This document shows, piece by piece, positions 24,024-35,465 of a stretch of DNA of 64,000 nucleotides. The stretch comes from Protopterus annectens (Eukaryota > Chordata > Ceratodontiformes > Protopteridae), in NCBI RefSeq assembly GCF_019279795.1, contig NC_056725.1, positions 1,750,272,916 through 1,750,336,915 on the forward strand, given 5' to 3'. Under the pieces are notes generated by a model. That model saw nothing but the letters and a program-made list of their open reading frames with translations, ran no database searches and was not told the DNA's origin. Positions within the stretch are counted from its first letter, which is position 1. Each line of letters starts with the position of its first letter. The position numbers were made by a program, and so were the translations under genes.

Positions 24024-25707
24024 ATGTCTGTTTCAGCTCTCTAGTTGTTTTGTTTCCACTCTTGGTGACAATTTAGTCATATTACTATGGGCTGAAATTT
24101 GTCTTTTATGGAAACTGACTTGTAGTTTTTCCCCTGACATTAACATTTATACGTATATCACTGTCAGCTATTCTTCAGTCTGTAAAGGCTAATGGCTACA
24201 TTGCATAATGACAGTACTGACAGTTTTAGTCCTCTCTGTGAGCTTGCAATTAATTTTACTTTGATCGTGCTGTGGCTCTGGTTTTCATAATCTCCCTTCT
24301 AATGCTTATTTAGCTATCAGCTTCAGTTGTCATTGCTCCAATGTTGTCAGTTTCAGCTGGATCCTTTGTTCTCATTGCTCACGGCGGTGTTCTTTCCACT
24401 CATTTTGTCCATTTGTTGAACTCACTCACAGTGTCGGTTTACAAATGTGTCTTTATTTTTCTGGATTAGTTTTTGCAGATGGCAATATAGAATATCATCT
24501 TTATGTGGAGTGTCTTTTGACTTCTTGGTTGTGTGTGATCTGCAGACAAACCTCCAGGTTTACTTGGTTGCCTAATTTAATTTGTAGTCCTAGTCCAAAT
24601 TAAAGCTGAAGATATAAGTGCCCATTCTTAAAAACTACACCAGAAGTTTGCCATTACATTTAATCTGCTGTTGAAATTTGCTTTGTTGATTTTTGATGCC
24701 ATTTAAGAAGAGCTTTTTAATGCACTTTACCATATACTTGCTTTGAAAATATTTTTTTCAGCTACTAGTCATGACTTCAGCTATCTACCAATTTATTATT
24801 TAATCATTTGGTTTATAATTATATTTCAGTCAATTCTATTTTTCACATCTTTAAACTAAAGGGCAGAAAGAAGTCAGCAAATGCCACAACAATGTGAGTC
24901 CCAAATGCAGTGGATTGTTTTTTTCTGAGTTAAGTGCTTTCATTTGAATCATATAAAGGACTTCATCAGTACTAATTCATTTAAAATAACAACCCTTTAA
25001 ATCTAAAATGAAGCAAATGAATGCCAGGTGATAAAACATGACTAAATTACATGATAAACAAGTACAATTAAATGTACATAATACTTGCAAATTAGAAACT
25101 TAAAAAATATTAAAGTTTCACAGATTTAAGTTTTAAAACATGACAATAAAACTATTCTTCATTCAATCCATCCAACTCCATAACATTCAAACATGAGTGC
25201 TACAATAGTCTTTATGTTTGTGCTTATTCTCCCATGAACCCCCTCTAATATCCTTCTCTTTGTATAAAATAAAAAGTAAAAAATCTCTTAAAATGCATAC
25301 AAGTATGCTTACTGGCCACATTATTGGGATTGTTTTTATGTACACCATAAGTGTATTCATAAATCTGACAATGTAATGGTATTTCTGTTTTATCAATATG
25401 TAAACAACTACAGGTAAGGCAATAAGAAAGATAAACAGCACCACTCATATGACAATCAAAAGCACCTGAGCAACCAATGACCCTAGGGTCACCCAACTAC
25501 AACAGGATGCCATTTAATACACTTGTAAAATCTGCAATTTCCATATTTTTTCATTCTTCTCTCCTTTATAACTTTTTCTTACTATTCTTTTCCATAATTT
25601 ATGTACATTATATTTTTCTGCAATCAAAAGTGAGTTAATAACCTAACCTTTGTTTTAAATCCATGTTAAAAGCTATTTGCTAGTTCTTCTTTATCAAGTT
25701 AATGTCT
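24024..25707. other. No feature recognised
   Basis: AT-rich anonymous DNA. Short - strand frames near 25187-25496 show no motif. Nothing supports a gene. Confidence 0.5.
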
Positions 25708-26772
25708 ACTGAATAATTAAATACCATAGGTTCAAACAAGTCATTACTGAATAATTAAATACCACAGGTTCAAACAAGTCATTACCGAATAATTAAATAC
25801 CACAGGTTCAAACAAGTCATTGCTGAATAATTAAATACCATAGGTTCAAACAAGTCATTACTGAATAATTAAATACCACAGGTTCAAACAAATCATTGCT
25901 GAATAACTAAATACCACAGGTTCAAACAAGTCATTGCTGAATAATTAAATACCACAGGTTCAAACAAGTCATTACTGAATAATTAAATACCACAGGTTCA
26001 AACAAGTCATTACTGAATAATTAAATACCACAGGTTCAAACAAGTCATTACTGAATAATTACATACCACAGGTTCAAACAAGTCATTACTGAATAATTAA
26101 ATACCACAGGTTCAAACAAGTCATTACTGAATAATTAAACACCACAGGTTCAAACAAGTAATTAATGAATAATTAAATACCACAGGTTCAAACAAGACAT
26201 TACTGAATAATTAAATACCACAGGTTCAAACAAGTCATTACCGAATAATTAAATACCACAGGTTCAAACAAGTCATTACCGAATAATTAAATACCACAGG
26301 TCCAAACAAGTCATTACTGAATAATTAAATACCACAGGTTCAAACAAGTCATTACTGAATAATTAAACACCACAGGTTCAAACAAGTCATTACTGAATAA
26401 TTAAACACCACAGGTCCAAACAAGTCATTACTGAATAATTAAACACCACAGGTTCAAACAAATCATTACCGAATAATTAAATACCACAGGTTCAAACAAG
26501 TCATTACTGAATAATTAAACATCACAGGTTCAAACAAGTCATTACTGAATAATTAAACACCACAGGTTCAAACAAGTCATTACTGAATAATTAAACACCA
26601 CAGGTTCAAACAAGTCATTACTGAATAATTAAACACCACAGGTTCAAACAAGTCATTACTGAATAATGAAACATCACAGGTTCAAACAAGTCATTACTGA
26701 ATAATTAAACACCACAGGTTCAAACAAGTCATTACTGAATAATTAAACACCACAGGTTCAAACAAGTAATTA
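25708..26772. repeat. Minisatellite: 38-bp unit, about 28 copies
   Basis: The array consists of tandem copies of a 38-base unit that begins CTGAATAATTAAATACCACA and ends GGTTCAAACAAGTCATTA. It runs uninterrupted for about 1,065 bases, giving close to 28 copies. Most units differ by zero to three substitutions. The ATACC/ACACC variant divides the array: 'ATACC' dominates the left two thirds and 'ACACC' the right third. No unit length changes are obvious. Confidence 0.95.
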
Positions 26773-26829
26773 TTTTCCTTTTTGACCGGATGTAAGCCTT
26801 GTGAAGGGCCAAAGAGTAGTAGATGACAG

Positions 26830-27402
26830 AATGCAAAAAAAAGCTAAAAAGTAAAGTGTACAAAACACTAGTGTGATCATTACTTCTGTATGGTGCAGAA
26901 ACCTGAGCAAGAAAGTCACTGATGTTGATGAAGTCAGTGGTGATGGAGATGATGAAGTGCCTGAGATGAGTGGTAGGATGCCCACTGTGGGACAGATAAA
27001 GACATGATGACATCAGAGTAGAAGCCAGAGTAGCTCCAATTACAAAGAACGTCAACAAGAATAGCTTACGATGGTTGGCACGTGTGTAGGAAAGAAGGCA
27101 ATTTGGTGAAGAACATTTGGGAGGGACAGGAAGAAGTTAAGAAGAAACAAGCACATCCACCAAAAAGTTAGATGGATTGCATGAGATCTGGGAAGTTAGA
27201 CATGACTATTGAAAAAGGTGGGAGAGTGGCACTGCACTGAGGGAGGTTGTGAGTAGCATTGCTAATAGCTGGGATAGCAGCAGTAGTAATAGTAAGGGTG
27301 GTAGTCATAGTTGGTGGTACTATAGTCGTCTAAGAATGTAAGAGTCATAGATAAGTCAAAAGCACAGCTGTTCTTGTAAGATGACAGTATATGACTGCTG
27401 GG
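26830..27402 (+). mobile_element. RTE (BovB-like) LINE relic with 3' end
   Basis: Conceptual translation gives LLYGAETWARKSLML, then VAPITKNVNKNSLRWLARV and a basic segment ending in a KKLDGLHEIW-like piece. This matches the 'LYGAE.W......L.VAPI..K....RL.W.GHV...RP+KRW.D' C-terminus of RTE-type LINE ORFs. It is followed by the 3' repeat shared with 23486-23622. Frameshifts and stops are present and the remainder of the element is missing. Confidence 0.6.
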
Positions 27403-27799
27403 ATCTATAGGAAAAGACAGCGTGCAGAAAATGGGGAAAAAAGGGGGTGATGATGATGTTGCTGCTGCTGCTGATAATGATTAAAATGACCAGGGCATTC
27501 ATTCTGGATAGTTGTTTGACTGGGCAGTCTGGTTTCTCTGACTAACTGCAAAGCCTTTTCTGTCTCAGTCTAATACTTATTTTTTTTGCATGTAAAGTTA
27601 ATCTGATTAGAGGTGGCATGGTCTAAGGGTGCATGGTGACCCTTCACAGAGTATGAGTACTTTGAGGTCCTGGACTTGGTTCCAGAAATGCGATTTAGGC
27701 TACATGCAGAATGCTCTCAAGAGCCTTAAGGTTGTTTTATTAAGCCTACATGCCTTGGGTCCAATAATTCTCCAAACTGTGTGTTCATTTCTGAGTACA

Positions 27800-29765
27800 A
27801 GTATTTTGTTAATAATGCTTAAAGAGGCTTTAACCAACTCATTTCTCAAGAAGCCACTCTTGATACAGGCTGTAATATTTCTGCCTCATCTCTAACTTAA
27901 AAGCAAGTTTATTGAAAAAGTGATCTTTCCAGTGTGAAACTATACCCTCCTTGCTCCTTACTAGTTTGCACTCAGGACCTGACACAGTACTAACTATACT
28001 ACACGAGGGTGGTTAATGATCTCCTGTGGAAAATTAAAATAATGCTGTTATTCAGCATTGGTCCTTCTTAATCTCATAATTGCATTTCACACTGTGGCCA
28101 TGGGATTCTGAAAAAAAAACAGCAGGGAACTTGGTGTGGTCTTTCTGATGCAATCTTCAAAAAGCTTGTCGTTTACTATTTGGGATCACACAGATGGTAC
28201 ATTTGGATAGTAATTTCTCCTCTTGTTTGCCCCTGTGATGTAAAGGTGCAGGGCTTCATTGGTGTGCCATTGTGAAGCCATTGTTGTTCATTGTTTGCAC
28301 TAGGTGAGACCTTCTGAAGGAGCATTGCACAAAACCAGCTGTATATGAAGGCACTTGGCTATGTCCCACCACACATTATACTCAACTACATCAGTCCTTC
28401 TATCTGGACCACATGCTGGTTATTGGTTCCTGCAATGGTAGTTTGGATACCATCATAATATCGATAAGAGTAAAAACTGAACGAATGACTCTTCATGCTG
28501 CCCTTTTTTCGTCCATATCCTACCAGCATTTGGATGCAACATACCTGGTTAAAAGGTTATGAAATGATGTGGTCAGTTTGTTCTGGCAGTCAAACTCCTT
28601 AAAACTGCTTCTGTGAAGTGGAGCTATGGCCAGCACTTGGAAAGAAATATAGTCTGTAACCAAACTCTCAGATGAGAATGCTGCAAGAAAGCTTCTTATC
28701 ACAGCCTTTTGGCAGGTTATTTTCCCTACTGAATAACACTACGGTGATGTATCTGACAGATGCAAGTAGCTGACTGCACAGTGATTTAGAAACTAAATGT
28801 GTATGAAATGCACTTTGAATTACTCATACATTTACCTATATGTGACTTCTTCTTTGTGGTTTATTGCAGCAAGTTCTGAAGCTGGTTTTATATCCCAGTT
28901 TGAAAAGGATTTAGTGTTTCTTTGCAGTCTGGGTTCTGTTACACAGATATTTAGTGTATCATCCACAATAAATAATGCCCTTTCATGCCCAATACAACGT
29001 GAACAGATTGTCTACCAAGTTGTGGCTCTGCTGCAGTCTGTAGATGCTTCATTATTATGTTAGGTGTGCAGTATGTAATGTCCACCCTATCAAGAGTGAA
29101 GAAACCAGTCTTTAGATACAAAGTCCATGTTAATTTATGGGGGAAAAGTGCTGGAGCTCCTGTCTACTGTACATAATACAGAATCTGGAGTGTGTGTGTA
29201 GGGGGGTGTTCCTGCTGATCAGTTGTGATTTAAGGGTGAGATAGCTGTTGGTAAGCCTGCAAAGTATCATCTGATGAACATCAAATTATACTTGTCTATA
29301 TTGTTACAGATATGCATATTCTAGACTCTTCAATACTGGATTACTACATCTCCCTTTATCTGGCTTATTTTTTCAGAACTCAAGTGCCTTCATCAGATAT
29401 AGAACCCTGCAGCACGTTTGGAAGGTTATTCTTCCAGGGTTGAACATATTATTATTGTGTTGTCGAGTCTGCATTTGCTTCCAGTGGCCTCAAGGATTGT
29501 ATACACAGTAATTTATTGTACATGATGTAGACCTGACCTACCTGAAATGTAGATGGTGCTTTTTCAACCATCTCACTCAGTCTGCTAAACTGCTATAGGA
29601 ACACTAGTGATTCCAAGGATGCACTTACAGTGTAATAGCTGTTTTATTTTTAATTCTAAGTACCTTAACCTTCGAAACTCAATACCACGTCATATCAGGG
29701 ACAATGTCACATGTGAGCACTTTAAGAGGTCCCTCAACTGATACATTTTTTTATTCTGCATGCAG
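27800..29765 (+). pseudogene. Old L2/Rex1-like LINE reverse transcriptase relic
   Basis: Broken + strand pieces follow the order of a CR1-group RT. Near 27830-27880 LKKPLLIQAVIF corresponds to the pre-catalytic 'LKKP..D....NYRPIS' block. Near 28000-28090, VVNDLLWKI and FHTVAMG correspond to 'V.NDLL...AFDTV.H'. Near 29460-29500, SSLHLLPVASRIVYTVI corresponds to 'L.LHWLPV..RI.YK', and the terminal 'LRNSIPRHIRDN' lies near 29665-29700. The element is saturated with stops and indels, so it is ancient. Confidence 0.55.
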
Positions 29766-29933
29766 AAGCTGTTTTTAGTTTGATTATTTATTAGGTTATT
29801 ATTTATTAAACTGATATATGAGTTACATGATTTTATGTTTAGTTGCATTTATTGTGGTTGCATATTTTTCTATGTTTGTGTAACATACTTAGGTTTAAAC
29901 ACACAAATAAAAGATGAGCTGAGTGAAGTACAA

Positions 29934-30340
29934 GGATTTATATTAATTCATCAGTGTAGAGTTACATTGAGAGACGATAACATCAAACAGGAATCATCGC
30001 ACTCAAAAGGTTCCCCCAAACTCATCGAATACACATACAAAAATAAAAAAAATAACAAAAGCAGCACTTTTATATGGGGCAAGTTCCCATGCATCCCCAG
30101 TCCTCTGCAACTTTAAAAATACGACCTCCAGAATTACACAATAGAGGAAGAGACAAATTCTCTTACTCCACCATATGTTAATCTCAGAAATAGCAGCCAC
30201 CCTACCAAACCCTAACAGTGTAAGTAAAGAGAACACAACCATGAACTTATGCTGCTGCAGTTCCTATACAGCAATCAAAGAATTAATCTTTGATTAGAAA
30301 GTTGGAAAAAGCTGTCATAAAGAAAACAATGACACCCCTT
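29934..30340. mobile_element. Degenerate foldback element, copy 4
   Basis: It starts with GGATTTATATTA, close to the family terminus. The core-like segment 'ggggcaagttcccatgcatcccc...aaaaatacgacctccagaattacac' near 30075-30140 matches copy 1 ('ggggcaagcctccctgcaacccc...aaatataccaactccgagatcac'). The right end and target duplication are not found, and the end coordinate is an estimate. Confidence 0.4.
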
Positions 30341-30344
30341 AACA

Positions 30345-30800
30345 GTCAAAGTAAGTATGATCTCGCCACATGAGATTGAAGAAAAAGTGATCAAATAGGC
30401 AACGTATCAAACGCTACCACAACATACTCCTACACACGCTACTGTCAGAAACACATAAAAACACAATCCCAAACATATACACACTACCACAAAGCAACAC
30501 AATATCTAACACAAATCAACAAACAGATCAAAACATGAAAAAGGGTATTCTCTGCAGAGAGGAAAGCCCCTTTTCACCCCAACCCCCCCCCCCAATTTTA
30601 TAAATACCAACTCTGCAATCACACAACAGTGGGGGAAAGGTATATTTCCATTCACAACCAGTCACAACAGTACCACCATTTTTCACAAAACTACATCGTT
30701 TTCCAGGTGAGAAAAAATGTAACTACTGATGCCTTCAATAAAATGGGCAAACCTTAATAGGATTTGACAAACTGATAAGTCAACCAATTCAATAGCACCC
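30345..30800. mobile_element. Degenerate foldback element, copy 5
   Basis: The segment 30541-30665 carries the family core: 'gaaagccccttttcacccc', a C tract, 'aaataccaactctgcaatcacacaac' and 'gtgggggaaagg'. The ends are not resolved, so the outer coordinates are estimates. It sits head to tail with copy 4. Confidence 0.4.
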
Positions 30801-31790
30801 TTATATGGGTATTTCTATCTACCTACCTAGCTAGCTATGTCAGAATGATATGTATAATGTATCCAACAAGACTAACAGAACTTCAGAGTTATAACTTTGA
30901 AAGGTTTAATATTTGATTGTCTAGTTAAAACAAAGCTAATTACCCTGCTTCTGTTTCACTACTGACCTTGATGGACACATGAATCAGCTCAGCAACATAT
31001 GAATCTTAGCCATCACACTTGTAAGTATGTACATTTTCCATCTGAGGAGTTATATATTCCTCTTTGAAACTGAAATAAGCACAGACTGAGTATTGTGCTG
31101 AGATTCTGGTATTCAGGTTTTCGTCTAAATTGTTAAAACAAACTATGACAGTGAATTATACATGCATAGTTACCACAGTTAGATCCTACTCATCTGATGT
31201 ACTGTCTGTATTCAGTCTGCATTCAGATTTAAAGGTAATTTGTTCAGCAAAAATAGTCACAACTAAAATTCTTAGAATTTGCTTACTAATAACATTAATA
31301 ATCCTTGTGTCATGATCACATAATAACCTAGATTTGAACACCCTCCTCACAAAAAAAAAGAAAAGCTGCAAGAAGTTAAGAACAAGTCTAAACAGTACAA
31401 ATAAATTAAATCATATACATGTCACATTAAAATACACTCCATTCAGTGGCAAGTTTGATGTTTCTCATTTACTTAATTCTCTGTAATCCATGCAAAACTT
31501 TAAGGCTATGCTAAAATTATTTTCTGACTTGGTCAGTGTTCTATCCCATTTAACAAAAAAGAAACAAATAAAATAAGTACAATGAAATGGTGATCCATGG
31601 ATTGAACCGCAGTATAGACAGAACCTGTCTTTCAGGCAGTTCATCTTTCCAGTTTCGCCTGTTACATTATGCATTGGCTTCGATCCTTTAGCGCTTTACA
31701 TGATTGCTTGTCTGTGGGCATGTCTGCTGCTCTCTGACTCAACACAACTACTGGCCCTTGACACAACTTTCCTCATCCTAGCATATATTC

Positions 31791-31864
<74 letters not shown>

Positions 31865-32763
31865 CAATTCAAACACTGACACAAGTAAAGTATAATTTGC
31901 CTGTTTCTCACCTTGTTTGACATTTCAGTGGTATTCAACTTCCTCATTATGCTCTGGTGGGGTTAGTCTGAAATCTCACAAAATTTTCTTTAACCATTTG
32001 TCTCCCTCACTCAAAAGCAAGATACCACCCGCAGATGTTTAAATGAGTACCAGTATTGCACTCACACCTTATTGGCAACTCAGTAGCACTGGAGATCATG
32101 CCCCCTAACAGGGGCAGCCAAAGCCCTGCTCATGCCACCCTAGCTGTGGTACAGTCACATTAAATGTATGATTTCTAGCCAGGAATGCCTACATATCATG
32201 ATGCTTAGCCCTGTCATCTTTCCCTGTTAGTGGGACCAATAACCTACAGAGACTGCCACAACAGCACTATTGTGACAGTATGGACTAGAATGGTATGAAA
32301 TGTGGTACTCTAGATAATAAAGGGAATGAATGTAAAAGAAATATTCTTAGGTCTTAAACTGCAGCTGATTTTCTGCAGCTAAAAAAGACTAATTGGAATA
32401 TAATTATAGTGATAATACAACCAGATTCTAAAAGGAAGCAGTCATTATGAGAACTGCTTTCTAAACAAACTGAAGATCCTGTAGGAGAGACAAGAGCATT
32501 TTAATCCCATCTTCTTGGTTCAGAGAGTCAAACTTATGAAAATAATGTTTATTCAAAAGAAAAAAATGTGTAGATACAACTACATTAGGTTATTTAGGAG
32601 TAGTACTAAAACATTAAAAATAGTAATAACTTGCTTATTGTGCTACAAGGAGATTTCCAGTGTGTACATTTCAAGATAAGGTGTGGAATATTTATGACTG
32701 TGTAGTTTATATTTATAGTGGCATTGACACTTTCTAATATAAGTGCATTTTGCTTTTTCCTAG
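30801..32763. other. Putative cytohesin intron sequence; one microsatellite
   Basis: Apart from the CA repeat at 31793-31861 I see no supported feature. If the cytohesin first exon lies to the left, this is intronic. Confidence 0.45.
31793..31861. repeat. (CA)n microsatellite
   Basis: An uninterrupted run of CA dinucleotides of about 68 bases. Confidence 0.97.
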
Positions 32764-32846
32764 TTACATTGGACCTAACCCCTACAGAGCAGTTAGAGTT
32801 AGAAGGTATCAAAATGCATAAGAAAGAGCTACTAGATGATATCCAG
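32764..32846 (+). CDS. CYTH4: Cytohesin coding exon (N-terminal coiled coil, first part)
   Basis: This 83-nt exon encodes TLDLTPTEQLELEGIKMHKKE followed by LLDDIQ, entering one base into a codon. Cytohesins are cytoplasmic and membrane-recruited GEFs that load GTP onto ARF proteins. Their N-terminal coiled coil mediates dimerisation and adaptor binding, and this exon is its first half. A polypyrimidine-AG acceptor (ctttttcctag) precedes it and gtaata follows. The length and phase match the family, in which this exon begins one base into a codon and ends after DIQ. The pattern IK-x-H-x-K followed by LL-x-DIQ resembles CYTH4 more than CYTH1-3, whose segment is IRRRK. The family call is strong; the paralogue call is less certain. 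The first exon with the start codon is not found. Confidence 0.85.
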
Positions 32847-32962
32847 GTAATACATATAAAGTATGTCTTTATTTTTGGGAAAAGATTCCATACTGTAAAA
32901 CAGTTTTATATCATACTGATCACTTTATCTTAATGTCTTCATGTCCCTTTTGTTTCTAACAG

Positions 32963-33027
32963 AGGCTAAAAAAAGAAATAGCTGATGTTATAGCTGAAAT
33001 TGAAGACTTTGAGCACACTGAGGAAAG
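32963..33027 (+). CDS. CYTH4: Cytohesin coding exon (coiled coil, second part)
   Basis: This 65-nt exon encodes RLKKEIADVIAEIEDFEHTE, then E, and ends with two bases of the next codon. It is separated from the preceding exon by an intron of only 116 bases. The acceptor is tttctaacag and the donor is AAGgtaagt, a consensus site. The heptad pattern of leucine and isoleucine completes the coiled coil begun in the previous exon. Length (65 nt) and phase are as expected for this exon in the cytohesin family. EIADV and the FE pair again favour CYTH4; CYTH1-3 have EIAEV and NL at these positions. Confidence 0.88.
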
Positions 33028-33119
33028 GTAAGTATTCTGAATGGAAACTGAGCAGTACTATAAAAGATGTAACACCAGTTAAAAAAAGACAAATTCTCTT
33101 GTAAAACTGATTCAAACAA

Positions 33120-33442
33120 TACGTAAAATTGAGATACCAAACAATTTATATATCAGGAACTGTTATCAGAACTGCACACTTACCTGACCCACTCCCTAAC
33201 CCTAACTCACCTAACCCACCCCTAACCCACACACAATTGCACACTTACCTGAACCCGAACCATAACACTCCAACATATCGAACGCTGAAAACAGAGAAGC
33301 CACAGCAACGGCCCACCAAATTCTTTCACTGGGAAAGAATTTGATGTCCTGCACCGTCGCTGTTTTCAGCGTTCGACATTACGGGTTCGATATTATAACA
33401 TTTGATCTTTGTAAGATTCGATGTTATAATATAGACCCATCC
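33120..33442. mobile_element. Foldback element, copy 6, with family right terminus
   Basis: The right end, reverse-complemented, begins GGGTCTATATTATAACATCG, matching the termini of copies 2 and 3. Hairpins are strong: TCGAACGCTGAAAACAG (about 33276) pairs with CTGTTTTCAGCGTTCGA (about 33358), and ACCAAATTCTTTC with GAAAGAATTTGATG. A further hairpin lies within 33390-33435. The C-rich 'cctaacccac' tract at 33180-33235 replaces the usual central core. The left end and target duplication are not found. It lies about 100 bp downstream of a cytohesin exon. Confidence 0.6.
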
Positions 33443-33599
33443 TGTGTTGGCTGTATGGACCTTACAGTTAGTCATTTAAAATCACATAGGATAACAGCAT
33501 TCCTGCTTACGAGGGAGTTCATCTAGAATATTTAGGAATGTTGTGTGATTTTCTGGGGACATGTAGGGGGTTCTATGTCTTGCAATTCTTATAGTTAAT

Positions 33600-34290
33600 C
33601 TTATTTAGTATGAGTTGAATCTCCATAAGCTCCACTGAAGGGTATCAAGGTATGTATCTCAAGGTATAGTGGTCCTTAATTAATATGGATATACTACCAC
33701 AGTTTCCATCAGGTATGAATGAGTGCTTAGCACAAAAGCCAAGCAATGAGGGGGCACTCTCTGAGCACTTAAACTAGGTGGACATGCTCCAAATACAGGA
33801 GCACCTCAAGATCCTGCAGTTTGTTGTTTAGACTCCTAGCATTAAGTAAAGCCATGTTGAAATGGTCCAGTAGCAGATTTGTTTTGGAAGTTAGGTTGTA
33901 AGGTCCAACAGCTGGAGCATGCCTAAAAGAAGCACAATGGGGTCAGCAAAAGCTTTCACCAATAAGTGAAAGCCTTGCAATGAGAAGTGCAAATGATCCC
34001 TGGGGAAGGAAGTATGGTTGTCACGCATCTTATCCCATGCTCACATATTCTGCATACCTCTAGACTGACACCAGCGTTTAACAAGTTGTTAAAGCCAATC
34101 ATCTTTTCTTTAAATCTCAACATCATTTTAGTGAGAGAAAGATTCCACTCAATACTAGGCTCTTTCCTACATTTGTGGCATGCTATCTCCATAACATGGC
34201 TTGCTTTATGTAAACTGGAGCCCGAGGAGAAAAGGTCCCATGTATATGCTCCCCCCCCCCCCACTGCCAACTCCATCCTGGCCATCTAGA
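33600..34290 (-). pseudogene. Old CR1-like LINE fragment (ORF1 end and endonuclease start)
   Basis: On the - strand, 34285-33956 gives KEKMIGFNNLLNAG, matching KDKMIDFNNSLSFW of the copy B ORF1 esterase-like domain. Downstream, near 33850-33780, MALLNARSLNNKLQDLEVLL matches the endonuclease start MMLFNARSLNLKMHSLEALL. The order and spacing are as in the full-length copies. It is a different, older member of the group with many lesions. Confidence 0.6.
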
Positions 34291-34439
34291 TTAGGTATTT
34301 TCTTCCTTTTCTTACAGTTTGGTGTACTCTTCAGTTTTTTACCTGCAATTATTCATTTATTCAGCATTTTCTGTATAGGCAAGACTGCACTCTGGTAACT
34401 GCAGAGGAAACTATTGCATTAAGCCAGGAGGTTGTAGAC

Positions 34440-34930
34440 CCCTAAAGCTATGAAGTGTTCTAGATGATTTGAGGTGCATTTTACAGTTTTTTAAACAACT
34501 TTTTCATTCAATGATGGCCTAAATGAAGACCATGATTAAGGAAAGAAATCCAGCCTTACTCCCTAAATTAGCTTTTTTCCTGGATCCTAGATCCTAAATG
34601 ACTGTACTGTATTGACTGCAGTAGAAATAGCTGTATTAAGAAAGTGGTCCGGGGGTCACTGGATCCTCAGAGGCCATAAGGATTCTAGATGTACTGAGAT
34701 GCATTTTAGATTTTTTTAAAAAAACTTTTCATCCAATGATGGCCTGATCAAAAAAAAGCAAACAGTATAATAAGTGTGGAAGAAATAACTGAATTAAGCT
34801 CTGGGTCTGGATTGTAAATGTTCTAAGGTGTATCTTACTACCTTTCTATCAATCTGTTGATCCAATGATGACCTAAGTAAAAATTATGAGTAAGGAAAGA
34901 AAATCAATAATATTTTTAAGAAATACATAA
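34440..34930 (+). repeat. Three imperfect direct repeats
   Basis: Three blocks share the order 'ttctagatg...gaggtgcattttac', '...aactttttcattcaatgatggcctaa' and 'atgattaaggaaagaaa'. They begin near 34443, 34672 and 34801. Similarity is imperfect, suggesting an old local triplication. Confidence 0.5.
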
Positions 34931-35349
34931 GTTGCATCTAAGTATAAATGCTTAGAACCAACAAAATAGCTTTTCACAATAAACTGAGAAGACAAATACT
35001 TGCAAGGATTCATAAATCATGTCAGAGAATAGTACCTGCCTCACTACCCCTCCCCCAAAACAGATAGTCAACTTCTTTATACTACCCTCTGGTGTTTATA
35101 TTAGGATGAAAGTGAAGGCACAAATGGCCACAGTCATGTATTTCAAGTTGTTGCTGTCATACATATACACAGCATGCCTCTTCACCCCATCCCTAAAAGG
35201 CAGCCATTATCTGTGTACCTTTATGATGTCAGACTAGGGTGGGCTACTACTAATCCTCTGTCAAAATCCATACAGCCTTGGAGTATAGGGGCCACCAGTC
35301 TCCAGAAGCTCTGAAGGTCCGGATGTTCTAACATCCATTTTGTACCTTA

Positions 35350-35465
35350 TTTTTTGAAAGATGACATGCTAACTCCACACAGACAGTGGCTAGAGTCAGG
35401 ATTAAAGACACACCCTGGAGCTGTGAGACAAATGTCTTAGACAATGAGCCATAATGTAATTGGTC
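35350..35465 (+). repeat. Vertebrate SINE-like tail
   Basis: The wording 'ctccacacagacagtggctagagtcaggattaaagacacaccctggagctgtgagacaa...cttagacaatgagcca' matches a very common SINE-type box ('CCACACAGACAGTG...GGGATT.AACC..GG...GCTGTGAGGCA...AACCACTGAGCCA'). It is an old copy without a clear head. Confidence 0.6.

Noticed and set aside
25708..26772. CRISPR-like regular array
   Set aside because: The units are directly adjacent and there are no unique spacers. This is a tandem minisatellite in a eukaryotic genome.
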